64,000 nucleotides of DNA from Anniella stebbinsi (lineage: Eukaryota; Chordata; Lepidosauria; Squamata; Anniellidae), in assembly GCA_029215795.1 (NCBI GenBank), contig JARDYH010000003.1, positions 97,310,609-97,374,608 of the forward strand, in the 5' to 3' direction. Below the pieces are notes generated by a model. The model was given only the letters and a program-made list of their open reading frames with translations. It was not told where the DNA came from and searched no databases. The first letter of the stretch is position 1. Each line of letters opens with the position of its first letter. A program made the translations under genes and the position numbers. Below, piece by piece: positions 13,233 through 25,039 of this stretch.

Positions 13233-14160
13233 ATATGTCTCCTCTGAATGAATGCTTGAAGGCGGTAATGGGCTGGATGAGGAAAAACAAACTGAAGCTG
13301 AATCCAGACAAGACGGAAGTGCTTACTGTCAAGGGCCACAACCTGGGGTTGGAGGTGTGTCAACCAGTTCTGGATGGGGTTACACTCCCCCTGAAAGACT
13401 GTGTTCGCAGCTTGGGCGTGCTCCTGGATCCGTCACTCCAAATGACAGTTCAGATAGATGCGACTGCCAGGAGTGCCTACTATCAGCTTCGGCTGAAGCT
13501 GCGCCCCTTCCTAGAGTTGGAAGACCTAAAATCAGTAGTGCACACACTGGTAACTTCGAGGCTCGACTTCTGCAATGCGCTGTACATGGGGCTACCTCTG
13601 TGCCTAGCCCGGAAACTTCAACTAGTTCAAAATATGGCAGCCAGGTTGGTCACCGGTACATCTAGGGGTGACCACATTACACCAGTTTAAAAATCTCTTC
13701 ACTGGCTGCCAATCAGTTTCCGGGCGAAGTACAAAGTGTTGGTTATTACCTTTAAAGCCCTACATGGTTTGGGTCCAGGTTACCTATGGGATCACCTTCT
13801 CCCATACAATCCGCCCCGCACGCTCAGGTCCTCTGGGAAGAATTTATTACAGTCAACAAGAAGTAGACTGACAACCGTTACCCAGAGGACCTTCTCTTCT
13901 GCCGCTCCCAGATTGTGGAATGACCTGCCGGGAGAGATTCGCCAACTTACTAGTCTTCAGGAATTTAAAAGATCTATAAAGACTGATCTCTTCCGGCAGG
14001 CCTACCTAGATGAATTTTAAAGTGTTTTATTGGTGTTTTATTGGTATTTTAATGATGTACTGGTTTTATCTGCTTTTAATCAGTTTTTGTATCTTGTGTT
14101 TGGTGTTGTTCCCCGCCTCGATCCGTTGGGAGAGGCGGGTGATAAATAAATATATTATTA
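13233..14160 (+). mobile_element. L2-like LINE 3' fragment with a nearly open reading frame
   Basis: One frame runs from about 13235 to 14020 with a single stop (TAA, 13688-13690). Blocks in order: LNECLKAVMGWMRKNKLKL, NPDKTEVL, LDGVTLPLKDCVRSLGVLLD, VHTLVTSRLDFCNALYMGLP, ARKLQLVQNMAARLVTG, then after the stop SLHWLPISFRAKYKVLVITF, KALHGLGPGYLWDHLLPY, and FSSAAPRLWNDLPGEIR. It starts just after the YADD region. It ends in a 3'UTR with an AATAAATA-type tail and an ATT repeat (14150-14176). It is 5'-truncated and relatively young, judged by how little it has decayed. Confidence 0.92.
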
Positions 14161-14275
14161 TTATATTATTATTATTAAGAACAAGGAAGGTTTGCTTTGA
14201 AACTGAATGACTGAGCAGGCAATTTCAAAGGTCCAGTTTCAAAGCTGAGTCATTTAGTAACTGCTTCATTTTCAC

Positions 14276-14503
14276 TGGCTCAATTCGGATGACACGATAG
14301 TCAATTGTGGGGTAATAATCAACTTTACAGTTGTTCATCTAGGGGGTACTCCCCACACAACATGGTAATAAATAATCAACTGTGGTGTGGATTAGGATCA
14401 GCGCTGAGTTGACTATGGCAGCATTCGGATAACACGATAGTCAAAACAACTGATGATTGTTTTCCCCATACCAGTTGTTTATTGTGTCGTCCGAATTGAG
14501 CCA
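14276..14503. repeat. 228-bp MITE (TGGCTSAATTC family), copy 1
   Basis: Terminal inverted repeats are TGGCTCAATTCGGATGACAC at the left and its near-complement GTGTCGTCCGAATTGAGCCA at the right. An equally long copy in the reverse arrangement lies at 46226-46453. The internal segment with ACTCCCCACACAACAT is shared with the 544-bp elements at 18171, 39854 and 49341, so this looks like a shorter derivative of the same family. Confidence 0.85.
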
Positions 14504-14593
14504 CTGTGTCTCCACCACTGGAGTCTTTCTCCATTCTCCAGCCCCACTTGCAACTGGTTGCTCTCTTTATCACTCCCACTTTCCGCACCCAGA

Positions 14594-14594
<1 letters not shown>

Positions 14595-14624
<30 letters not shown>

Positions 14625-14650
14625 AAGAAGAAGAAGAAGAAGAAGAAGAA
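14595..14650. repeat. (AAG)n trinucleotide microsatellite, about 18 units
   Basis: This is an uninterrupted purine-only AAG tract. Poly-Arg, poly-Lys and poly-Ser reading frames over it are artefacts of the repeat. GAA/TTC tracts are known to form triplexes. Confidence 0.97.
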
Positions 14651-14659
14651 TTGCAATTC

Positions 14660-15441
14660 CTTGGTTTGGTCCTTCGGGAGTTAACAAACAAACAAAAGAC
14701 TGAGTTGTGAAATAGAGCTGCTGCAGGGAAGAAAGAAAACTCTGGAGTGGATTTTATGGAAAGAGATTTTTTGGAGGGGTCGCCTAGAATTTTTAATCAT
14801 GGTTTTGAAAACAGATGGTTCTTGTGGTGTACTTGGGCTTATCAGGGAAGTGGAGGCAATATTTAAAGAGACCTGCAGGCTAATGGGGAACAATGCCATT
14901 AACCACTTCCCTTATTTCTGGGGAAGGGGAAGCCTGGCACTTGAACTGCATGTACTCAGAGGCACTTTTACTTGATGGCTGATAGAAATATATATTTTTT
15001 CTTGGACATATGTACACCACACATTTAAACTGATTTGAAAAATGCCCAGTTCTCAAGGAACAGGGCTAGGTCCATGTTTCATGGGATCCTTCCCAAAATA
15101 CTGATGGGCTCTCTCTTACATTGATGTGCCCCTTCAGTCTTACCTCAGGGAGGCAGTAGCACTTCCACGGTGGCTGAGAGTTACCATTTTAATTTTTCAC
15201 GGAACTCCAGAATGCATGACATAGTGTCATTCTGTAACAATGAGAGCCTCACAGATCCTGCGGTCCAATGTGGAAGGCCTGATTCAGAGATCACCATTAT
15301 TGAGGCCCTGCCAGGGTACTGGAGCCTAGCAGCTGCCCTAACATGTCAAGTGCTGATGTTGGGCCTGCCAAAAAAGCCTGGGTTTTGTAGTTCTGTGAGG
15401 GAGTCTAGAAATTCCTAACAGAGAATTGTCAGTACTCTAAC
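14660..15441. other. Intronic DNA, no recognised feature
   Basis: I see no exon or repeat family here that I can name. Open frames in it are short and unconserved in appearance. Confidence 0.4.
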
Positions 15442-15597
15442 TAGGCCCTTTCCACACCAGGCGTTTTGCCTGGGATAGCCCCTGGGTGTAGAGGGAGGGA
15501 GGGAGGGCGAACCCAGAAGTACCTAATACAGACCATCGGACCACAGGGAGCAGCTGGGGTCCATCCCAGGCAAACTGCCTGGTGCGGAAAGGGCCTA
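15442..15597. repeat. 156-bp fold-back element
   Basis: The ends are inverted copies: TAGGCCCTTTCCACACCAGG on the left, and CCTGGTGCGGAAAGGGCCTA on the right. Internal CCTGGGATAGCCCC pairs with the complement of GGGGTCCATCCCAGG. The GGGA repeat (15493-15508) lies in the loop. It is typical of a short non-autonomous DNA transposon. Confidence 0.8.
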
Positions 15598-15762
15598 AGT
15601 TACAATTTCCAGCACTGAAGTCATAACAGTTAAAGGAGTAAAGCCCAGAGTGGTTTGTCATTTAGATATGCTCAAACTGGCTGGAAGTTCCCCATTTGCT
15701 CTATATTTGAAAACTATTAGGTAGGAGTTTTTCAGATGTATGATGGCAATCTTAAGCTTTTG

Positions 15763-15794
<32 letters not shown>

Positions 15795-17186
15795 TACATT
15801 TATATACCACCCCATTGCCGAAGCTTTCTGGGCGGTTTACAAAAATTAAAAGATAAAACATTAAAAAGTCAATATACAAAATTCAAAACCATAAAACATA
15901 AAATAGTTGATATTTAAACATTTTAAACTTTTAAGCCTGGCCACAAAGCCAGTTAAAACCTCAACTTAAGCTGTTAAAATGCCTGGGAGAAAATAAAAGT
16001 TTTGACCTGGCGCCGAAAAGATAACAGTGTTGGCGCCAGGCGGGCCTCATTGGGGAGATCATTCCATAATTGGGGGGTTACTACAGAGAAGGCCCTCTCA
16101 CTTGTTACCGTCCTCCGAGCTTCCCTTGGAGTAGGCACCCGGAGGAGGACCTTTGATGTTGAGCGTAGTGTATGGGTAGGTTCATGTTGGGAAAGGCGTT
16201 CCATCAGATATTGTGGTCCCAAGCCATGTAAGGCTTTATAGGTTAAAACCAGCACCTTGAATCGGGCTCGAAAACATACAAGCAGCCAATGCAAGCGGGC
16301 CAGAGTAGGTCTTATATGTTCGAACCTTCTGGTCCCTGTAATCAATCTGGCCGCTGCAGTTTGCACAAGCTGCAGCTTCTGAACCATCTTCAAAGGCAGC
16401 CCCATGTAGAGCGCATTGCAGTAATCCAATTTAGAGATTACCAGAGCATAGACAAATGAAGCCAGGTTATCCCTGTCCAGATAGGGGCATAGCTAGGCCA
16501 CCAACCAAAGTTGGTAGGAGGCACTCCGTGCCACCGAGGCCACCTGAGCCTCAAGTGACAGAGATGGTTCTAGGAGAACCCCCAAGCTACGAACCTGCTT
16601 CTTCAGGGGGCATGCAACCCCATCCAGAACAGGTTGAACACTCTCCATCCGGTCAGAGGAACCCCCCACCAACAGCATCTCAGTCTTGTCTGGATTGAGT
16701 TTCAGTTTATTAGCTCTCATCCAGTCCATTGTCGCAGCACCGGTTCAACACACCCACAGCCTCACCTGATGAAGATGAAAAGGAGAAGTAGAGTTGTGTG
16801 TCATCAGCGTACTGATGACAACGCACTCCAAAACTCCAGATGACCACACCCAACGGTTTCATGTAGAAGTTGAACAGCATGGGGAACAAGACTGACCCCT
16901 GCGGAACCCCATACTAGAGAATCCACTGTCCCTCAAGCCCCATCTTCTGGAGCCGACCTGTCAAGTAGGAGCGGAACCACTGCAATGCAGTGCCTCCCAC
17001 TCCCAACTCAGCCAGTTGTCCCAGAAGAATACCATGGTTGATGGTATCAAAAGCCACTGAGAGATCAAGGAGAATCAACAGAGTCACACTCCCCCTGTCT
17101 TTCTCCCGATATAGGCCATCATACAGGGCAACCAAGGCTGTTTCCGTGCCAAAACCAGGCCTGAAACCCGACTGAAATGGATCCAG
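15763..17186 (-). mobile_element. L2-like LINE, 5'-truncated inside the reverse transcriptase
   Basis: From 17186 downward the minus strand reads DPFQSGFRPG, then TLLILLDLSVAFDTINHGIL (containing the first catalytic Asp, AFD), [21 protein letters not shown], the catalytic HQYADDTQL (YADD at 16811-16800), [78 protein letters not shown] and FIFSQAF. The 3' UTR runs to an ATT repeat at 15763-15797. Both catalytic motifs survive, but stops and frameshifts break the frame. The 5' end is at the palm-domain start. Confidence 0.9.
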
Positions 17187-17416
17187 ATAAAAATTAAAAG
17201 ATTGAACATTAAAAAGTCAATATACAAAATTTAAAACCATAAAACAGCTGATATTTTAAACATTTTAAACTTTTAAGCCTGGCCACAAAGTCAGTGAAAA
17301 CCTCAACTTAAGCTGTTAAAATGCCTGGGAGAAAAGAAAAGTTTTGACCTGGCACTGAAAAGATAACAGTGTTGGTGCCAGGCGGGCCTCATCGGGGAGA
17401 TCAATCCATAATTGGA
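17187..17416 (-). repeat. Second copy of the L2 3' region joined to the L2 above
   Basis: About 230 bp closely repeats 15841-16066: the TTAAAAAGTCAATATACAAA block, the AAGCCTGGCCACAAAG block, and the block ending in GCCAGGCGGGCCTCAT. It abuts the truncated 5' end of the preceding element and has the same orientation. Either a second truncated insertion or a local duplication would explain it. Confidence 0.85.
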
Positions 17417-17419
17417 TTT

Positions 17420-18170
17420 TATTATTTTTTATTACTTACATTTTTTTCAGTCATGGACAAATATTTGTCAGTTAACATTTATCCATGTATGACAATTTTA
17501 TCTTGAATTTCACTGAAACGTAAGAGACGTATATATCAGGTATATTTGCTATTGAAAGTGAGCAATGTAAGTGCCTAATAATCATAGAATAGTTTATTGG
17601 CTCTAAAGAGACTGTAACGTTTTCTGTAAGGAAGAACAAACCAGAAGATGCCAGGACTAGAGAAATATACACTTCTGTTTTGCAAATCTTTTACTTAGCG
17701 ATGTTTATTTTTAATTCCTACATTCTTTCAAAGTCTCCAAGATAAAATTTGGCAGTTTGCCCTCAGTTGCATGGCTCCCTCTGGATTGAACTATTGTGAC
17801 ATCATGGAATGTTCACAAACATGCTGTCTTCGGTTCTTTATTCTAAAATTCCTTCACTCCAGCACTCAGTCAAAAGGCAATTTAAAAAGATATAAGGGCC
17901 AGTAAAACAGACAGATTTATAATCATAAAACTCAGACATGTTCAGCACCTGAAGGCTTGTAAGTCTTTGCAGAGACCCCTGGGTGCTATTGAGGCCAACT
18001 ATGAAGGTTGCCGCCTACATGACAGGGCTCTGACATCTCTCTGCCCTATAAGGGGCAGAATGACTGTGGGGGCAAGGACTATGATCAAGGCCCAATCCAT
18101 CATACATTTCTGAGTTCCATGCTGGGTATTTGAACTGTTCCCATTATGCCTCCTAACCCTAAATACAAAA
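17420..18170. other. Intronic DNA, no recognised feature
   Basis: There is no exon and no repeat family that I can name between the duplicated L2 tail and the MITE at 18171. Confidence 0.4.
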
Positions 18171-18714
18171 TGGCTGCATTCAGACAACACTTTAGTCAAT
18201 GGTGGGTAGAGTAGCCAACTCACAGTTGGTTATTTTGTGGGCACTCCCCACACAACATATTCCTACACAACTGTGGGTGGTTGGGGCTGGTGTTGAGTGG
18301 ACTAATAATCAACGCAGCATTTGACTGACACAGCCCCCGCCCCTCTCCCCACCTTCCCTCCTCCCTCAGTCCTCCCAGTTCTATCCCAGCAGCCTCTGCA
18401 AGTTGCACCAGTTGTAGCAGAGTGGCAGCCGCCGCTTTGGTCACTCTTGTCGCCTGCCTCTATGGGCTTGTGTTTTAACCCACTCACCACACGCCATTAA
18501 CACACTCACCCCTCCACACAACACTTTAAACAACTGGCTTCGAGCTAAACAACTTGCAAGCCAGTTGTTTCTCTCAGTTGCTTATCTGGGAGGAATAGCA
18601 TACCGTCAGTAGTTTGTGAGCGGCGTGTTACCCTCCACACAACACAATAAGCAACACAACTGACGATTGTTTCCCCCTCCCTCAGTTGCTTAATGTGTTG
18701 TCCGAATGCAGTCA
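18171..18714. repeat. 544-bp MITE, copy 1
   Basis: The ends are TGGCTGCATTCAGACAACAC and, inverted, GTGTTGTCCGAATGCAGTCA. The interior has a characteristic pyrimidine-rich block (18330-18372) and the segment GCCAGTTGTTTCTCTCAG. Further copies are at 39854-40391 (opposite orientation) and 49341-50210 (same orientation, interrupted). No transposase frame is present, so it is non-autonomous. Confidence 0.88.
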
Positions 18715-20280
<1,566 letters not shown>

Positions 20281-20282
20281 TG

Positions 20283-21295
20283 GATTCAGATGGCGTGATA
20301 ACTCACAATGGGTTAAATAAGCCACAATGGTTTATTTAACCCACAGTGGGTTGTTGTTTCATCTCTCAGGTACTTTTTAAACCCACCATGGCTTGTTTGG
20401 CCACTCTGATAACCCATGATCTGCACTAGGGGCTATTTAACCCATCGTGGGTTATTGTGCTGTCTGGCAGTCACTGCGGCTTATTTTGGTCACCTATAGA
20501 GTTGTATGGCAATAGTGGTTCAGATAGCTACCATTCGGTTCCTCATGGACATTCTCTAGGTAATGAAAACAGCTGACACAGGCTATTTCAGCAGTGTTTA
20601 TGGGGTGAGATGCGCAACTAGTAACACCTTAAATCCTCTATGCCAGCAATGTCTGTGGGGGAAATGTGCAATTGTGCTTTAGCAAATGAGCGAAAAAGCC
20701 CTTGGGCAAAAGAGCGCTACAGTGCTCCAATGTGTGATATTGCCAGTGGGAGAAACACAAGGAACGGGTGGGAAAAAGGGGTTGCAGGTTTTGGGGGGTG
20801 GGGTGGGTTGGGTGCCTCCCTATGAGATGCAGATGTGTGAGAGATTTTGTCCTGTTCCTGCAAACTTCAGAGGGTTTATTTGCCCCCCTTTATGGTGCAC
20901 CTGGTGGTTTTACCCCTTGGTGTGTAATCGTGCAGGGTTCTAATGGCGCATCGGATGCCTCCCAACGAGGGCCAGCTGTGTATGAAGGTTTGTCCTGATA
21001 GTGCAAACTTCCAGCCTTTAGAGCCACCACTCCTTGTTGGGGTGATGCTGGAAGCGCTGGATGAAGCCCCCTGTACTTTACCGCACACCTCTCCCCTCTC
21101 ATTGGGATCTTGTGGAAGATTAAAACAGTCTGCTGCATTCTTGGCAATAGGTGAAACAGTGCCACTGCTCAGGTGGGAGGACTGCAGCGGGACAGCGGGC
21201 GGGGAGTGACTCCGATTGCGTACAGTCACTCAATAAGCAACTCACAGTAGTTTATTTGTCTGATCGTGTGGGGGATAACAGTAGGTTATTTTCAA
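20283..21295. repeat. Probable composite fold-back DNA element, about 1 kb
   Basis: The left part has repeated GGGTTA/TAACCC-type blocks such as ACTCACAATGGGTTAAATAA. The right end has AAGCAACTCACAGTAGTTTA and GTGTGGGGGATAACAGTAGG in the inverted sense. An internal pair, TGCAAACTTCAGAGG (20860-20874) and TGCAAACTTCCAGCC (21003-21017), repeats directly. Boundaries are approximate and the family is unknown. Confidence 0.45.
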
Positions 21296-21301
21296 AATAA
21301 G

Positions 21302-21435
21302 AGTTGGTGTGGTGTGGTGGCTAAAGTGTTGGACTGGGAGTCGGAAGATCTCGGTTCTAGTCCCCACTCGGCCATGGAAACCCACTGGACGCATCTGGGC
21401 CAGTCACAGACTCTCAGCCCAATCTACCACTTCAT
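21302..21435 (+). mobile_element. tRNA-derived SINE (MIR-like), 3'-truncated
   Basis: The head shows an A-box-like TGGCTAAAGTGTTGG and a B-box-like GGTTCTAGTCC. These are followed by the conserved body CTCGGCCATGGAAACCCACT and GGCCAGTCACAGACTCTCAG. Full-length reversed copies are at 34020-34265 and 56985-57216. The body resembles the core of MIR/CORE-SINEs as recently active in squamates. It is not a functional tRNA gene. Confidence 0.85.
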
Positions 21436-21535
21436 GTATCTGATGAAGAACCTCTATGCCATGAAAATGTATACCAGAAGATATATGTTCATCTTTAAGG
21501 TACAACAAGACTCTGTTATTTTAACGAATAAATAT
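21436..21535. repeat. Short interspersed repeat tail
   Basis: CTGATGAAGAACC, the segment around ACCAGAAG, and TCTTTAAGGTACAACAAGAC follow the order of a common reptile repeat (CTGATGAAG...AAGGTGCCACAAGAC). I recognise the pattern but cannot place the family. Confidence 0.5.
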
Positions 21536-21539
21536 CAGT

Positions 21540-22805
21540 GCTCTACACTCCGGATATGTTCACACATTGGTTTCTGAAGAGCAATAGGAGTAACCTTCTC
21601 AACATGACCCACGGCACTAACCTCATTGGTAACAGAGCAAATGTAGTTGGGAGTGGGGGTGCGGTAGCCTGTTAATTCCTATCCTAATTTTATACTTGCA
21701 GCGGTTCTTTTTAATCCCACATAAATGACCTTAGTGGCATAATGGATTATATCAGCTTGCAAGCAACTTCTGAGCTAGTCAGTCTCTTTCCCAATGGAAA
21801 TAATAACAAAACATTCTTGAATAGCAGGCACTGCCAAGAGGCCAAGCTATTCTTGTCATTTTCTTTTCTTTTTATAGAACATTTGTGAATATATGGGTAA
21901 GTGCCCAGTCTGTCCTATTCTGAGGAAAAGAAAGAAGCAGAAGTCTTTAAAAGCAGTTCAAAAACTTACCTTGGCATGTGGGTTGAGGGTCACTGAAGAA
22001 CACATTTCTTGTCAAGAATGCGATCAAATAGATCCCAATAACAATAATACCAAAATATATACACACTTATTACAGGCATAATGGTTGTACTGTGGGTGCA
22101 GCCTTTGCATGCTGCCCAAAGTACACAAATTCAGTTTGGACCACAGAGGGACAGAAAAGATGAACACGTTCTGCAACCAATGATACCACCTCCACCATGT
22201 GGAAAAGCCTCAGTACACAGCCTTATTCACTCATTATCATAAACAAGGTCCATATCGATGTACTTCTGTTTCTAGCTGTGCTAAGCGTTCCCAGAACACT
22301 GGGTTTATGATGTGAATCACAAATGCTGAGTAGTGTTTATAGAATAACTGGAGCAATCTAGGCCTGAAGGTTTAAAAGGCAGGAAATGAATCAGAGGAAC
22401 AAATCTTATTGCTGAAATCTTGCCACCCACGCCAGAGAAGCAAATATTGTACCCTGAGAACACCAAGCAAAAATTAAGTTTTTAGGCAGTGGGTTGTTGC
22501 ATATTAATACACGTTAGAGCTGCACAGAATTCAGTAGACACCAGAGATTGAAATTCTGTACCCCAAATCACTTCAAGTGTCCAAATATTCAGCTTTTTTC
22601 AATTCTGTTCATTACTATTGTTTCTCCAAGCTGCTATTTCCTCCTCCTTCCTGGCTGATCACATGGGTGATCCCACAGGGAGATGATGTTACTATGCAAT
22701 ATAATAGCCAACAATATTTAGCTATATGGTTAGAGCGATGGAAGGCATTGCAAATAGGTAAGTGAATTTTTTTATAAGAGGTCCTCAAAAATCTCTGAAA
22801 ATAGA
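21540..22805. other. Intronic DNA, no recognised feature
   Basis: I found no exon or nameable repeat on either strand. Short open frames have no recognisable domain. Confidence 0.4.
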
Positions 22806-22811
22806 GTTGTT

Positions 22812-23600
22812 ATTAGGGGGGGGTGCTCTGCACTGACAATCTGAGGGTCCGATGGACCTCTGATGGAGCTCTGAACTTTCAGTGCAGTTAGGGGACGGTT
22901 TTAAAACCGTTGGATACCTGCAGTGTGGAGCGAAGTTCGTTCGGGGTTCTGTTCCGTTTTTGGATAACTGCTCTATGCTTACATCTTTGTCATTTTTAAA
23001 GATAATGAGATGAAACTTGGCACCACGATAGCTCTTAAGGAGCGATATAGACACACCAAGTTTGAAGCAGATCCCTTCATCCCTTGATTTTTTAGGATTT
23101 TTAAAAAAGTTTGACAGCTCAGCTGTTCTATTATACTCTATGGAAAACAAAAATGCTTACATTTCTGTCATTTTTAAAGATAAAGAGATGAAACTTGGCA
23201 TAATGATAGCTCTTAAGTAGGGCTTTAGCCATGCCAAGTTTGAAACAGCTCTGCTCACCTCTTTATTTTTTGGATTTTTCTTTTTTAAATCCCCCTTAAA
23301 CCCTTAAACACACACACCTAATTCTGCATTAATTCACCCCTGTGCATTGACAGAGGGAGCTTTTATCCTTTACTTTGCCGAAGCACAGCAGATCTCCATT
23401 TTCATCAACTGAAGATGTGCAGCTGTGCATCAACTCTCTCCACAAATGTGCAGGGGTGAATTAACACAGAATCAGAGGTGTGTGTGTGTTTATAGAGGGG
23501 GGAACGGTTTGAGGGGTGGAAATTTAAAAATTCCTAAAAATCAAGGAATGAACCAATCTGCTTCAAACTTGGCATGCCTAAAGCCTGTTTTCTTGGATGA
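22812..23600. repeat. Fold-back element with internal tandem duplication
   Basis: A unit containing TCATTTTTAAAGATAATGAG, GAAACTTGGC, GATAGCTCTTAAG and CCAAGTTTGAA occurs at about 22978-23090 and again at 23155-23265. Part of it recurs inverted near 23535-23585 (GCTTCAAACTTGGCATGCC). The centre is also inverted: ACACCTAATTCTGCATTAAT at 23308 against GAATTAACACAGAATCAGAG at 23457. This is non-coding and resembles a non-autonomous DNA transposon. Confidence 0.75.
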
Positions 23601-23609
23601 GTTTCAGTT

Positions 23610-24400
23610 GATATAGCTCGAGGATGTTGACAAGGTGCAGAACTTGTTTTGATCTCACAGAGCTGTTTTAGCACCTCTGCTCTTGTTGATTTTTGTAGGG
23701 ATGTGTGTGTGTACTCGCTTCCAGAATTGATGAGATCATAGGTCAAGTGAAAGATCACAAGTTCACAAGTCAAGTGAAAGCCTGAATGAGGAAATGCTCT
23801 GGATGTTGAAAACGTTCTTCACTTTACTGCTTCAATACTAAAGTGTGGAATAATATAAGAGTTTTATCTTGCCATCTTAAATACAGTTTTTAAAAGTGTG
23901 TCTGTAGGAAAGAGATGCATAGGGCAATTAGTAGGATTTGCTGTCTGCACATATGAGGCACAGTCCAGTAAGAGGTTTTCTCACCCATTTCCATGGGACT
24001 TGCACAGAAGGCTTTGAGCTAGATTGTACTTCTGCCATTTTGTCCCATGTAATAAAATCATACATTTGTACTAAGATATAAAATCCACCACATCTGAACT
24101 CTTTTTAAGGAGTGTATGAAAAGTAAACAGATTACCTAACCAAATTTTGCCAGGACAGTCCAAACTAAAATCTCCCTCATCCATGAGTAGGCCAAAGTGC
24201 TAGACACTACCAAATGCTGGAAGGAGTAAAGTCTCTCCTGGCTGTGCTCTTCTGGGTACTCCATGCTGTGGGAACGGGAGTGCTGTGATCTATAGGAATC
24301 CTGTGTCGTTCCTAGGCTTCCTGTCCATTTGAGTGCCAATTGTTAAGTGCTTGGTTTTCAGTATCAAGGACAAATTAAGGATTCTACTGCCCATAAGTCT
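23610..24400. other. Intronic DNA, no recognised feature
   Basis: No exon or repeat that I can name. The right edge grades into the L2 endonuclease remnant starting near 24420. Confidence 0.4.
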
Positions 24401-24419
24401 CCCTACCTGAGCTGACAAA

Positions 24420-24690
24420 GCCGGTCTCAGATTTGGCATTGACGACCCCAGGATGATTGTGGCGAGGCTACCTGATCCTGGTTGACTCAGGACTTCAAAG
24501 ACTCCATGGCAACCATGGGGTTGTTCCAGCATGACACTGGCCCAACCCATGCAGCAGGACTCACTTATGCTTTAGTTTTCTCAACCAGATGGAAGGGTGC
24601 TAACCTGAAAGTGAAGGATTTAACACCTACCCTTGTCATGGTCAAATCACTTACTATTGTTTAGTCTTTCAGCAGCCTTTTCCATCTGTT
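24420..24690 (+). mobile_element. L2-like LINE endonuclease remnant
   Basis: The frame from 24482 reads MTQDFKDSMATMGLFQHDTG, then PTHAAGLTYALVF, then a DLTPTL segment. This matches the C-terminal endonuclease pattern of L2/CR1 LINEs, in which a GLxQHVxGPTHxxGHTLDLVF block is followed by a SDH motif. The preceding DDPRMIV-like codons fit the LGDFN region in another frame. The rest of the protein is missing or unrecognisable. Confidence 0.75.
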
Positions 24691-25039
24691 AGAGTGAGTG
24701 ACATATTAAAATGGTCCACCCGCAGAGGCGAATGGATTCTGATGGACTCTGTAGAGCTGTACTATGGGTGGATCATCGTTCTGAAGTCCTGGATGATTTG
24801 TAGGATACGGCGATGACTAGTTGAATTATACGTTTGTGCCCAAGTCCTCTCCCTCTGAGCAGAATCTGTGCACATCTGAGCTGAGGACAATGAACCAAGA
24901 TGGGAGATATCTTGAATACTGGTGGAGGAAGACTCATGCTGAGTCTGATCAAATATGGATTACAGCTTACTATTGAGACTATTCTATTCTTTTCCACTAC
25001 CATGCATCTTCTCAGTGTCATTTAGCAGAGCTTTAGCCA

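Noticed and set aside
14376..14703. Poly-Ser, poly-Lys and poly-Arg proteins
   Set aside because: They are translations of the (AAG)n microsatellite in different frames.
21302..21370. tRNA gene
   Set aside because: A- and B-box-like sequences are present, but it continues into a SINE body seen in three copies and has no sound cloverleaf.
22785..23150. 121-codon minus-strand frame
   Set aside because: It overlaps the tandemly duplicated fold-back repeat and contains no recognisable domain.
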